DNA of 64,000 nt from the NCBI RefSeq assembly GCF_001591145.1, contig NZ_BCUF01000007.1, forward strand, positions 88,605-152,604, written 5' to 3'. A program made the position numbers and the translations under genes. The notes beneath the pieces were generated by a model. It was not told the DNA's origin. It saw nothing but the letters and a program-made list of their open reading frames with translations, and made no database searches. Positions within the stretch are counted from its first letter, which is position 1. Every line of letters starts with the position of its first letter. Origin of the DNA: Vibrio harveyi NBRC 15634 = ATCC 14126 = KCTC 12724 (GTDB lineage Bacteria > Pseudomonadota > Gammaproteobacteria > Enterobacterales > Vibrionaceae). Of this stretch, positions 54,282 to 62,721 are shown piece after piece.

Positions 54282-54298
54282 TAGCTTTGACAAAGAGA

Positions 54299-54333
54299 TA
54301 AAAAACACCGCCTCAATAGGCGGTGTTTTTGTG
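54299..54333. terminator. Bidirectional terminator between pdxH and vqmA
   Basis: AAAAAACACCGCCT / AGGCGGTGTTTTT stem between convergent genes. Confidence 0.92.
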
Positions 54334-54349
54334 TTTACCCAATGGCGAA

Positions 54350-55069
54350 TCAACGTTCACCGTTAAGCACGACAGAAAGCTGATGTTTAAGCAGGGTTTT
54401 CGGCACAATCGATCCGTAGCCTGCCTCCATGGCTTTGTCGATAAGTTCGTTCTTACTGTTGGCTTCAAACTTAGTACGCAGACGAGCAACATGCCCTTCT
54501 ACGGTCTTGGTTGAAATCCCCATGACCTGTGAGATGAATTGCGGCTTTTTGCCATACAGCAACAAGAACAGAGTCTCTTGCTCACGGCAGGTCAGCTTTT
54601 CTGGCTCGGGTTTCAGGTTAGAAAAACGAAAGATGGACTGCTGGTTGGGCGTGCCACCGATGGCTCTGCATACCCAATATCCCACTTCGATGACGGCAGT
54701 ATCAGTAAGTTCGCGACCATAAAATATGGTGCCAATGATGTTGCCGTCGTCGTCTCGCCAAGGCGTCTTAGTAAAAATGTGCGCTCGCCAATGACCATCT
54801 GGATAAGGGTGGATATCAAGGATCTTTAGCGACTCGCCTGTTTCAATTACGTGCCTATCTTGTTCTTGAAACTCTTTTGCACATTCAATGGTAGGGCTTG
54901 CGACCTCAAAGTCTGTTTTGCCTATACAGACTTCAGGTGAATCGTAGCCTATCAATTCTGCGTATTCCTGATTCACATAGCGGAATACCGAATCTTTATC
55001 TTTGCATCCCCAACAACCCGGTAGCTGTCGAAGGAGCGACTGTTCTATGGTATTGACTGGAATATTCAC
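54350..55069 (-). CDS. vqmA: Quorum-sensing receptor-regulator VqmA (DPO-binding)
   Basis: 239 residues from a GTG. The N-terminal PAS domain contains RQLPGCWGCKDKDSVFRYVNQEYAELIG and LDIHPYPDGHWRAHIFTKTPWRD, close to V. cholerae VqmA as I know it. The LuxR-type helix-turn-helix follows (LTCREQETLFLLLYGKKPQFISQVMGISTKTVEGHVARLRTKF). VqmA binds the autoinducer 3,5-dimethylpyrazin-2-ol and activates the sRNA gene vqmR, which lies directly upstream here with a matching binding palindrome. It diverges from and neighbours the putR-putA region, as in V. cholerae. Confidence 0.93.
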   Translation of the reverse strand: MNIPVNTIEQSLLRQLPGCWGCKDKDSVFRYVNQEYAELIGYDSPEVCIGKTDFEVASPTIECAKEFQEQDRHVIETGESLKILDIHPYPDGHWRAHIFTKTPWRDDDGNIIGTIFYGRELTDTAVIEVGYWVCRAIGGTPNQQSIFRFSNLKPEPEKLTCREQETLFLLLYGKKPQFISQVMGISTKTVEGHVARLRTKFEANSKNELIDKAMEAGYGSIVPKTLLKHQLSVVLNGER

Positions 55070-55157
55070 AAGGGACTCACTACTGCTACATATCGCCTGC
55101 TTGATTGCAGGTCAGTATTCTCACTTCGCTTATCCCGCGTTTTTATTACAACACTGC

Positions 55158-55173
55158 CTTGATCATGCTTTCG
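55158..55173 (-). promoter_or_regulatory. RctB 12-mer-like site between vqmR and vqmA
   Basis: CTTGATCATGCTTTCG is identical to the oriCII site at 17658-17673. It lies just upstream of the vqmA start codon. Confidence 0.65.
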
Positions 55174-55303
55174 AGAATCGCGCCAGATGGAACTGGAAGA
55201 GAGAAGGTCGATCAGGATAACTCAGCGTGATGATTAACGTCAGGATACGGTGAGATGGTCGATATATTATCAGCTTATGCCATTGTTTTCATTGGCGTGA
55301 GAC

Positions 55304-55460
55304 AAAAAAAAGCCAGCCTGAAGACGGGCTGGCAACACAAGATATAATCTTGTCGACGTGTAGAAGAGGTTCTAAATTACATAGCGAGGGTCTGCTAAGT
55401 AAGTTAGAGGTATCAAGTAGATACCGATGAGCTCAGGGTCGTATGCATCCTAGAGCTCGA
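55304..55460 (-). ncRNA. vqmR: VqmR small RNA
   Basis: On the minus strand, a transcript from about 55460 ends at a strong terminator (GCCAGCC / GGCTGGC, 55312-55332, then eight T). Its promoter has TTACTA and TACATT boxes with a 17-base spacer. A VqmA palindrome sits just upstream of the -35 box. Internal stems include GGTATC/GATACC (55409-55425) and ACAAGAT/ATCTTGT. The length, about 155 bases, and place directly upstream of vqmA fit VqmR, an Hfq-dependent sRNA that represses biofilm and other genes in V. cholerae. The primary sequence was not compared with the known RNA. Confidence 0.82.
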
Positions 55461-55465
55461 GGTCT

Positions 55466-55494
55466 AATGTATTGAATTGTGAGCATATTAGTAA
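55466..55494 (-). promoter_or_regulatory. vqmR promoter
   Basis: On the minus strand TTACTA (55489-55494), 17 bases, TACATT (55466-55471). Confidence 0.68.
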
Positions 55495-55510
55495 GGGGGG
55501 AAATCCCTCT
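55494..55510. promoter_or_regulatory. VqmA-binding palindrome
   Basis: On the minus strand AGAGGGATTTCCCCCCT, which fits the VqmA box known from V. cholerae (AGGGGGGATTTCCCCCCT) at all but one position. It adjoins the -35 box of the vqmR promoter. Confidence 0.85.
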
Positions 55511-55843
55511 ATGCCCCTGTTTTTCGGGCATTTCGTGCGCTTTCGATCGTAGTTTTTACCTTGTTGCTTACATTGGTGTGCATTTTAACCCCAAAGATCT
55601 TTGCTATTGGCTTGTCTCATCTTTGGTAATTTTGGCTATCTGTCCGTTTTTGTTAAAAAAATTGGTTGCACATTGACCGTAAGTTTCTCTTACATGATCA
55701 TCGTTCCGGAACTATGATCATGTAGAGCGCAATGATCGTGTTGATTTGATCTTGTGCGATTGGATTGGGGAAGATTTGCAACCCAACAGAGAAGGTATAT
55801 GATGCCAAGATATAAGCCGACTGTGTAAAGACGACTGTTTGAA
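55511..55843. promoter_or_regulatory. Intergenic region between vqmR and the AraC-type gene
   Basis: 333 bases. The notable element is the RctB-like inverted repeat at 55692-55723. I see no other ORF or terminator; the AraC promoter should lie at about 55720-55820. Confidence 0.55.
55692..55723. promoter_or_regulatory. RctB-like inverted repeat upstream of the AraC-type gene
   Basis: ACATGATCAT (55692-55701) and ATGATCATGT (55714-55723) form a perfect 10-base inverted repeat. The 16 bases CGGAACTATGATCATG at 55707-55722 are identical to the first oriCII iteron at 17089-17104. Confidence 0.7.
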
Positions 55844-56656
55844 ATGAGTGATTCAGATAACCCGAAAGCCCCGCTATATAAAGAGATCATGCTGCCTAAA
55901 CCAGCAGAGTTGATCACGCTTCCGTCTTATATGGATTGCCATGATCATGCTTACACACAGATCGTGATCGGTTTAAAGGGACAAGCAGAATTCGAAGTTC
56001 GTGGTCAGGGCAATTTGGTTGGTCCGGGGCAAGGTTGCATCGTAACGGCATCTTCTGATCATGCTTTCGGTGGCGTGATTCATCAATCAGACATCTTGGT
56101 GCTTAATATGCCAAAGCCTGCCAACGATGATCCTGAGATGTTGCAAAAAATCAATAACCTAGAACGCTCTCATCTTTACTTCCAATTGGATGGTCAGATT
56201 CAAAAGCTGATTCAAATGCTGGTGCAAGAGATGCGTAATCATCCAGACGATTTACTGCTTAGCCGTGCGTGTAATGACACCGTGATCGCTCTTATGCAGC
56301 GTCATATATCAGCATTTGAAACCTCAAGGAAAGAGTCACGCTTTGATCTGGAAGCGATTGACCGTTACATCGAACAGCACTTGAGCCACAAAATCAGCGT
56401 GGCGCAATTGGCTGGCAGCGTATTTTTGGGTGAAAGCCAATTCCATAGCTTATTCAAAGATCAGATGGGCATTACGCCGCATCAGTACGTGCTCGGCAAA
56501 CGCATCGATATGGCGCGCGATTTGATTGAACAAGGTCACTTAACGTTGGGGCAAATTGCCGAATTCACCGGTTTCTCAAGCCAAAGTACTTTCACTCATA
56601 CCTTTACTCGTTTACAAGGATTATCACCTTCTCAGTATAAGAAACAGGTTGGCTAA
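55844..56656 (+). CDS. putR: AraC-family regulator, probably PutR activator of putA-putP
   Basis: 270 residues. The N-terminal cupin-like ligand domain (HAYTQIVIGLKGQAEFEVRGQGNLVGPGQGCIV) is followed by a C-terminal double helix-turn-helix (KISVAQLAGSVFLGESQFHSLFKDQMGITPHQYVLGKRIDMARDLIEQGHLTLGQIAEFTGFSSQSTFTHTFTRLQGLSPSQYKKQ). Immediately before putA it corresponds to PutR, the AraC-type activator described for V. vulnificus putAP. The PutA here lacks its own repressor domain, which makes a separate regulator necessary. Three RctB-like sites lie within the coding sequence. Confidence 0.82.
   Translation: MSDSDNPKAPLYKEIMLPKPAELITLPSYMDCHDHAYTQIVIGLKGQAEFEVRGQGNLVGPGQGCIVTASSDHAFGGVIHQSDILVLNMPKPANDDPEMLQKINNLERSHLYFQLDGQIQKLIQMLVQEMRNHPDDLLLSRACNDTVIALMQRHISAFETSRKESRFDLEAIDRYIEQHLSHKISVAQLAGSVFLGESQFHSLFKDQMGITPHQYVLGKRIDMARDLIEQGHLTLGQIAEFTGFSSQSTFTHTFTRLQGLSPSQYKKQVG
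55910..56070 (-). promoter_or_regulatory. Three RctB 12-mer-like sites inside putR
   Basis: TTGATCACGCTTCCG at 55910-55924, ATGATCATGCTTAC at 55941-55954 and CTGATCATGCTTTCGG at 56055-56070, all in the same orientation and all close to the origin motif CTTGATCATGCTTTCG. Confidence 0.6.
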
Positions 56657-56682
56657 CACTGCTCATCAAGTTGCTTATTTGA

Positions 56683-56714
56683 GCGAAGCCGCGTATGAGT
56701 CGCGGCTTTTTTGT
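56683..56714 (+). terminator. Terminator of putR
   Basis: AAGCCGCG / CGCGGCTT with a 7-base loop and T-run. Confidence 0.88.
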
Positions 56715-57060
56715 GCTTGTGTTTTGCACAGGAAAGTCGAACTTTTTTGCGTAATTCTCCGGAAAATTTCAATGTTTTTGTCCATTCCTCACAAAAGCAC
56801 AATCTAAATCCTTCTTATTCAAACAGAAATTGCTCAAAACCCGCCTGCTTTTGTTGTAAATGACATGCAAAGATGAATTTTTACAACACAATATATTATG
56901 TATTTGCGTGTAACTATGTAGATGTTTTGTTATAAAAGCGAGTTTTTAGCAAAAATCTCGGAGTTTTTGACAAGTATTCTTCTCGGGCTCAAAATATACT
57001 GCCAGCCATTCATTGATGATCCTCGAAGCGGTTTTCGAGGAGAGAGATTGAGGAAAACGC
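56715..57060 (+). promoter_or_regulatory. putA upstream regulatory region
   Basis: About 345 AT-rich bases between the putR terminator and putA. The putA promoter, PutR and possibly CRP sites should be here, but I cannot fix their positions. The ribosome-binding site is GAGGAAAACGC directly before the ATG. Confidence 0.5.
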
Positions 57061-60000
57061 ATGTTTACAGCAACGAACGTGTTAACACCGGAATTTATCG
57101 AGCAGCCGCTTGATAAGTTGTGGTCACTGATCTCGCCATTGTACATGGTGGACGAGTCTCAATGGCTAGAGCAATTATTGCCACTAGCAACGCCGACAGC
57201 GGAAGAAAAATCGGCAATCACGACCCAAACAACCCAGCTTATCGAAGCCATCCGTGCGGATAAGAAGTCAATTCAGATGATTGATGCGCTATTGCTGGAA
57301 TACAGCTTAGATACTCATGAAGGTATCTTACTGATGTGTCTTGCAGAAGCATTGATGCGTATTCCTGATTCAGCAACGGCGGATGCGCTGATTAAAGATA
57401 AGTTAAGCGTTGCGGATTGGAAATCTCACCTTAAGAGTTCTGATTCTGTCTTCGTTAACGCTTCAACTTGGGGCTTAATGCTAACAGGTAAAGTGATTGG
57501 TCTTGGTGAGCAAGAAACCCAGAGCCCAGGTCAGGCTGTAAACCGTCTGGTAAACAAATTCTCAGAACCTGTGATTCGTAAAGCCATGTATCAGGCAATG
57601 AAGATCATGGGTCATCAGTTTGTACGTGGTCGTACGATTGAAGAAGCGCAGAAGAACGGTCGTCCAATGCGCGACAAAGGTTTCACTTACTCATTCGATA
57701 TGTTGGGTGAAGCGGCGCTGACTACGGCAGACGCAAGCAAGTACTTCAAAGATTACCTAATGGCGATTGAAGCCGTAGGTCGTGAAACGTACGGCAGTGA
57801 CACAAGTCCTGCACCTTCTGTTTCTATCAAGCTTTCTGCACTTCACCCACGTTATGAAGTGGCGAATGAAGAACGCGTGATGACAGAGCTTTACGACACA
57901 TTAACGCAATTGCTCAAGCGCGCTATCGAAGTGGATGTTGCCATCACGATTGACGCAGAAGAAGCGGACCGTCTTGAGCTGTCACTCAAACTTTTTGAAA
58001 AATTGTACCGCAGCGACCTTTTGAAAGGCTGGGGCAAGTTTGGTCTGGTGGTTCAAGCCTACTCGAAACGTGCACTGCCAGTATTGGTATGGCTAAACGG
58101 TCTGGCGAAAGAGCAGGGCGATCTGATCCCGCTTCGTCTAGTAAAAGGCGCGTACTGGGACAGCGAAATCAAGTGGTCACAACAAGCGGGTTACGAGAAC
58201 TACCCAGTTTACACGCGCAAAGAAGCGACGGATGTTGCTTACCTAGCGTGTGCGCGCTTCCTACTGAGTGAAGGCGTGCGCGGTAATATCTTCCCGCAGT
58301 TTGCCAGTCACAACGCACACACTGTTACGGCGATTGCTGTAATGGCAGAGCACAAAGATTACGAATTCCAACGTCTGCATGGTATGGGCGATTCGCTTTA
58401 TAACCATGTGATGGACACTTATGGGCAGCCAGTACGTATTTACGCGCCAGTCGGTAGCCATGCGGATCTACTGCCTTACTTGGTTCGTCGCTTACTAGAA
58501 AACGGCGCGAACAGCTCATTTGTGCACCGTTTGGTGGACGCGCGTTGTCCAATTTCAGAGCTGACGCATCACCCTGTTGATGTGCTGACCTCGTTTGAGA
58601 CCTTGCACAACGGTCAAATCCCAATGCCAACCGGCATTTTCCCAGAGCGCAAAAACTCATACGGTGTGAACGTTGATATCGACAGCGAAGCGAAGCCGTT
58701 TGAAGCGCAGGTTGAAAGCTTCCTAACTCAGAAGTGGACTGCGGGTCCGATCATCAACGGCGAAAAACATGCCGAAAGCATGATCAAGGAAAACTCTGCA
58801 GAGATCATTACTGCCCCTTACGATCGTCGTATTGAAGTGGGTCAGGTGGCTTTCGCAAACCTTGATCATGTTTCCGCTGCAATCGAAGCGGCTGATGCTG
58901 CATTCCCAGAGTGGAAAGGCACCGCAATTGAACAAAAAGCGGCGTGCCTAGATAAGCTTGCGGATCTGATGGAAGAAAACTTGGCTGAACTGGTGGCAAT
59001 TTGTCACCAAGAAGCGGGTAAGACGATTCACGATAGCATTGATGAAGTGCGTGAAGCGGTCGACTTCTGTCGTTACTACGCGAAACAAGCACAAAACCTT
59101 CAGCCGTTCGAATTGGAAGGTTTTGATGGTGTGAAGCGCATTTCAAGCCGTGAAGGTTTGGGTGTATTCGTTTGTATCAGCCCATGGAACTTCCCACTTG
59201 CGATTTTCCTTGGTCAAGTCACAGCGGCATTGGTTGCAGGTAACACAGTTGTGGCTAAGCCAGCTGAGCAAACTAGCTTAATTGCGGCGCGTGCGATCGA
59301 ATTGATGTTAGAAGCCGGCTTCCCAGCGGGCGTGATTCAGCTATTGCCGGGTCGTGGTGGTGAAATTGGTCATGCACTAACATCTCACGATGCGATTGCA
59401 GGTGTGGCATTTACCGGTTCGACAGCGACGGCGCAACGCATCAATGTGACGCTTGCCGAGCGTAGCGCGAAGCCAGTACCGTTTATCGCTGAAACTGGCG
59501 GTCAAAACGCCATGATTGTGGATAGTACGGCACTGCCAGAGCAAGTTGTGCGTGACGTGATTCGTTCCGCTTTCGCTTCTGCTGGTCAACGTTGTTCTGC
59601 TCTGCGCGTTCTGTTCGTTCAAGAAGACGTTGCAGATCGCATCATCAACCTTATCCAAGGTGCGATGAATGAACTGCATGTTGGTATTCCTTACCTGCAC
59701 AAAACGGATGTGGGTCCGGTTATCGACAGCAATGCGAAAAATAAACTCCTTGCTCACCTAGAGTACATGACAAGCACGCAAACCAAAGTTGCTCAATTGC
59801 AATTGGACGAAGCGTGTCAGCATGGTGATTTTGTGTCGCCAAGTGCATTCGAAATCTCGGGCATTGATGTTCTGAAAGAAGAGCAATTCGGTCCTATCTT
59901 GCACATTGTTCGCTTTAAAGCGTCTGAGTTGCCAAATGTGGTTGAGCAAATCAATCAAACCGGTTTTGGTCTCACAATGGGCATCCACAGCCGTAACGAA

Positions 60001-60192
60001 ACCACTTACCGTTGGATTGAAAAACACGCTCGTGTGGGTAACTGCTACATCAACCGTGATCAGGTTGGCGCGGTGGTTGGCGTTCAGCCATTCGGTGGTC
60101 AAGGTTTGTCGGGTACGGGTCCGAAGGCTGGTGGTCCTCACTACCTATACCGCTTTACTAAACAACATCTTGTTCAAGCAGAGAAGGCGTAA
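57061..60192 (+). CDS. putA: Bifunctional proline dehydrogenase / P5C dehydrogenase PutA, without DNA-binding domain
   Basis: 1043 residues. The proline dehydrogenase barrel (about 170-480) shows DMLGEAALTTADASKYFKDYLMAIEAVG, VSIKLSALHPRYEVA, LRLVKGAYWDSEIKW and LVRRLLENGANSSFVHRLVD (FAD site). The P5C dehydrogenase (about 520-1035) shows ISPWNFPLAIFLGQVTAALVAGNTVVAKPAEQT, FTGSTATAQ, ETGGQNAMIVD, the catalytic Cys in SAFASAGQRCSALRVLF, and FGGQGLSGTGPKAGGPHYLYRF. It makes glutamate from proline. It begins without the ribbon-helix-helix repressor domain of E. coli PutA and stops before the C-terminal domain, which is the next gene. Confidence 0.95.
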   Translation: MFTATNVLTPEFIEQPLDKLWSLISPLYMVDESQWLEQLLPLATPTAEEKSAITTQTTQLIEAIRADKKSIQMIDALLLEYSLDTHEGILLMCLAEALMRIPDSATADALIKDKLSVADWKSHLKSSDSVFVNASTWGLMLTGKVIGLGEQETQSPGQAVNRLVNKFSEPVIRKAMYQAMKIMGHQFVRGRTIEEAQKNGRPMRDKGFTYSFDMLGEAALTTADASKYFKDYLMAIEAVGRETYGSDTSPAPSVSIKLSALHPRYEVANEERVMTELYDTLTQLLKRAIEVDVAITIDAEEADRLELSLKLFEKLYRSDLLKGWGKFGLVVQAYSKRALPVLVWLNGLAKEQGDLIPLRLVKGAYWDSEIKWSQQAGYENYPVYTRKEATDVAYLACARFLLSEGVRGNIFPQFASHNAHTVTAIAVMAEHKDYEFQRLHGMGDSLYNHVMDTYGQPVRIYAPVGSHADLLPYLVRRLLENGANSSFVHRLVDARCPISELTHHPVDVLTSFETLHNGQIPMPTGIFPERKNSYGVNVDIDSEAKPFEAQVESFLTQKWTAGPIINGEKHAESMIKENSAEIITAPYDRRIEVGQVAFANLDHVSAAIEAADAAFPEWKGTAIEQKAACLDKLADLMEENLAELVAICHQEAGKTIHDSIDEVREAVDFCRYYAKQAQNLQPFELEGFDGVKRISSREGLGVFVCISPWNFPLAIFLGQVTAALVAGNTVVAKPAEQTSLIAARAIELMLEAGFPAGVIQLLPGRGGEIGHALTSHDAIAGVAFTGSTATAQRINVTLAERSAKPVPFIAETGGQNAMIVDSTALPEQVVRDVIRSAFASAGQRCSALRVLFVQEDVADRIINLIQGAMNELHVGIPYLHKTDVGPVIDSNAKNKLLAHLEYMTSTQTKVAQLQLDEACQHGDFVSPSAFEISGIDVLKEEQFGPILHIVRFKASELPNVVEQINQTGFGLTMGIHSRNETTYRWIEKHARVGNCYINRDQVGAVVGVQPFGGQGLSGTGPKAGGPHYLYRFTKQHLVQAEKA
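58773..58876. promoter_or_regulatory. Two RctB 12-mer-like sites inside putA
   Basis: CGAAAGCATGATCAAG at 58773-58788 (plus orientation) and CTTGATCATGTTTCCG at 58861-58876 (minus orientation) match the extended 12-mer of oriCII at nearly all positions. Confidence 0.6.
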
Positions 60193-60203
60193 GGAGTCGC
60201 ATT

Positions 60204-60911
60204 ATGGTTCATCAGATCACGTTTTTTAAAGATGCATTCTCTGCGTGGGAGCAGTGGAATCTGACCGATTTTGATTACAAATGTGAGCATTTGCTGGCAT
60301 TTAAATCTGCGATTGAAGAGCAGCATAGCGTGGTTGGCAAAGTGGTGTCTTACCACTTGCAGCAAGCGTCTACTCTGTTAGCAGAAACTCATCAGTTAGT
60401 GGGGCCTACGGGTGAAACTAACGAGCTGTACGCAGCGGGTCGCGGTGTGGCTTTGGTTGTTTGTGAAAACAATCTAGCAAATACCGAGAACGCTCTGAAC
60501 AGCACATTTGCAATGATCACCTGTGCTCTGATTGCAGGCAACAGCGTGGTGATTTGTAGTGACAATACAGAGCTTACTCAATTGGTTAAGCATGCTGTGG
60601 CGTCAGCAAACTTCCCATCTAACTTAGTCCAAGTGGTTGCGTACGATGCGTCTTCCCCGTTGTTAGACAGCGACGTACGTAGTGTGGGTTATGTTGGGCA
60701 TTCACAGGTTGAGCATGCGCTTAACCTGCAACTGGCTAAGCGTGACGGTGCCATCGTCGGCTTAGTTTCTGAAACGGATTTAGAGTCACCGACATTGACT
60801 CATGATCCTCATCTGTCGTTGCGCTTCATTACCGAGCGTACTCGAACGATAAATATTACAGCGGTGGGCGGTAACGCGACTCTACTCGAGTTGGGAAGCG
60901 ACTCCCACTAA
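60204..60911 (+). CDS. Separately encoded PutA C-terminal ALDH-like domain
   Basis: 235 residues, 11 bases after putA and in another frame, with AAGGAG before its ATG. The fold is aldehyde-dehydrogenase-like (ALVVCENNLANTENALNSTFAMITCALIAGNSVVICSDN) but lacks the catalytic cysteine. It ends TERTRTINITAVGGNATLLELG, like the C-terminal end of long PutA proteins such as E. coli PutA (VNTAAAGGNASLMTIG). It therefore corresponds to the ALDH-superfamily domain that caps the substrate channel of trifunctional PutA. It probably binds PutA in trans. Confidence 0.85.
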   Translation: MVHQITFFKDAFSAWEQWNLTDFDYKCEHLLAFKSAIEEQHSVVGKVVSYHLQQASTLLAETHQLVGPTGETNELYAAGRGVALVVCENNLANTENALNSTFAMITCALIAGNSVVICSDNTELTQLVKHAVASANFPSNLVQVVAYDASSPLLDSDVRSVGYVGHSQVEHALNLQLAKRDGAIVGLVSETDLESPTLTHDPHLSLRFITERTRTINITAVGGNATLLELGSDSH

Positions 60912-60921
60912 CCTGACTTGT

Positions 60922-60970
60922 GATACCAATCTGAACCAAAAGAGCCTGAGAGCTTACTCGGGTTGGTATC
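60922..60970 (+). repeat. Inverted repeat in the putA-putP gap
   Basis: GATACCAA (60922-60929) and TTGGTATC (60963-60970) can form a long-looped hairpin with no T-run after it. It may stabilise the 3' end of the putA message or reduce readthrough into putP. Confidence 0.6.
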
Positions 60971-61048
60971 TCTTACTTTGATGTATTGCTGCGATGGCAA
61001 AATATCAAAGCAGGCAAGGAAGGAAATAATTATAACGAGGACTATCAA

Positions 61049-62542
61049 ATGATAGAAAATAGCTTTGCTATCACGACCACTTTTGTGGCGTACTTACTAA
61101 TTATGGTTGCCATTGGCGTTTACGCGTATAAGAGGACTTCCAATTCATCAGACTACTTCCTAGGTGGTCGTAGCCTTGGTCCATGGCCAGCGGCACTTTC
61201 TGCAGGCGCATCAGACATGAGTGGCTGGTTGCTACTTGGTCTTCCGGGGTATGCATATGCAGCAGGTATTGAAGCGTTCTGGCTAGCAGGTGGTCTGCTT
61301 GTGGGGACATGGCTAAACTGGTTAATCAGTGCAAAACGTCTACGTACGTACAGCATTCAAACTGATGCGCTAACGCTGCCTGAATTCCTGTCGCGTCGCT
61401 TTAACGATAAGTCGAAACTGATTCAGACAATCTCTGCGTTCTTCATTCTTCTATTCTTCCTTTTCTACACCAGCTCAGGCTTGGTAGCAGGGGGCAAACT
61501 GTTTGAGACCGTATTCGGCTTGGATTACAGCATTGCCGTTATCATTGGCACGGTGTGTGTGGTTTCTTACACGCTATTCGGTGGTTTCTTAGCGGTATCT
61601 TGGACGGACTTGGTGCAAGGTCTATTGATGGCAGCAGCACTAATGATCGTGCCAGTTGCTGTGATGGATGGTGGTCTAGGTCAATTGGCGACGGACATGC
61701 ACAACATTAACCCAGAGCTACTAACGCTATGGAACGATACGAAAGGCGAGCCTCTATCGGCTATCGCGATCATCTCGTTGGTGGCATGGGGTCTAGGTTA
61801 CTTCGGTCAGCCACACATCCTAGCGCGTTTTAAAGCTTCTCGTTCGAACAAAGACCTAACAACAGCGCGTCGTATCGCTGTAGGTTGGACTGCGCTTTCT
61901 ATGGCGGGCGCAATGCTAGTTGGTCTTGTTGGTCTAGTGTGGGTAACAGGTCACCCTGGTACGCAACTAGAAGATGGTGAGAAAATCTTCATGCTATTGG
62001 TGAACACGGTATTCCACCCAGTGATTGCCGGTATCCTATTGGCGGCAATCCTAGCGGCGGTAATGAGTACTGCGGATTCACAACTTCTAGTATCGTCATC
62101 TGCTCTAGCAGAAGACTTCTACAAGCAAGTGATTAAGCCGGATGCAACGTCTGAAGAAGTTGTAATGATTGGTCGTGTGGGCGTTATCGTGATTTCTCTT
62201 ATCGCGCTATTCCTAGCAATGACGCCAGACAGCTCTGTTCTCGGTCTTGTATCTTACGCTTGGGCAGGCTTTGGTGCAGCGTTTGGTCCAGCAGTTGTGC
62301 TTAGCCTTTACTGGAGCGGTATGAACCGCAACGGCGCACTAGCAGGTATCCTAATCGGTGGTGTGACTATCGTGGTTTGGAAACAGCTAACAGGCGGTTG
62401 GTTCGATGTGTACGAAATCGTACCGGGCATCATCTTCTCAACGATTGCGATCATTGTTGTAAGTAAGTTGACTGGTGGTGCAGCGCAAGAAGTACTTGAG
62501 CAACACAAAGAATACGAGAAGAAATTGGTTGAGCTAGACTAA
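61049..62542 (+). CDS. putP: Sodium/proline symporter PutP
   Basis: Start at the ATG at 61049 (MIENSFAITTTFVAYLLIMVAIGVYAYKRT), preceded by CGAGGACTATCAA. 497 residues with about 13 membrane helices of the sodium:solute symporter family. Signatures: SDYFLGGRSLGPWPAALSAGASDMSGWLLLGLPGYAYAAG (sodium and proline site, residues about 30-70), SAKRLRTYSIQTDALTLPEFLSRRF, YTLFGGFLAVSWTDLVQGLLM and AAILAAVMSTADSQLLVSSSALAEDFY. It imports proline for PutA. Confidence 0.96.
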   Translation: MIENSFAITTTFVAYLLIMVAIGVYAYKRTSNSSDYFLGGRSLGPWPAALSAGASDMSGWLLLGLPGYAYAAGIEAFWLAGGLLVGTWLNWLISAKRLRTYSIQTDALTLPEFLSRRFNDKSKLIQTISAFFILLFFLFYTSSGLVAGGKLFETVFGLDYSIAVIIGTVCVVSYTLFGGFLAVSWTDLVQGLLMAAALMIVPVAVMDGGLGQLATDMHNINPELLTLWNDTKGEPLSAIAIISLVAWGLGYFGQPHILARFKASRSNKDLTTARRIAVGWTALSMAGAMLVGLVGLVWVTGHPGTQLEDGEKIFMLLVNTVFHPVIAGILLAAILAAVMSTADSQLLVSSSALAEDFYKQVIKPDATSEEVVMIGRVGVIVISLIALFLAMTPDSSVLGLVSYAWAGFGAAFGPAVVLSLYWSGMNRNGALAGILIGGVTIVVWKQLTGGWFDVYEIVPGIIFSTIAIIVVSKLTGGAAQEVLEQHKEYEKKLVELD

Positions 62543-62554
62543 TTCCTCTCAATT

Positions 62555-62589
62555 AAAAACAAAGCCCGCGTTCGTCGCGGGCTTTTTTG
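62555..62589 (+). terminator. Terminator of the put operon
   Basis: AAAGCCCGCG / CGCGGGCTTTTTT with a TTCGT loop. Confidence 0.93.
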
Positions 62590-62721
62590 TGCTTACTCGA
62601 TGGTGATTTGAATGACCCGTAATACCTCAATTCGAGAATTTCTGAGGTATAGTAAAAAACGTGTTGACCCGTCTATCAGTGTAGGGCTGATGCTATGTCT
62701 GTACCGACAAAAGGAGCCACT

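Noticed and set aside
60180..60210. putA and the 235-residue gene as one gene broken by a frameshift
   Set aside because: putA ends with a clean stop, the next gene has its own AAGGAG and ATG, and its frame stays open for 235 codons. A functional split is more likely than a recent error.
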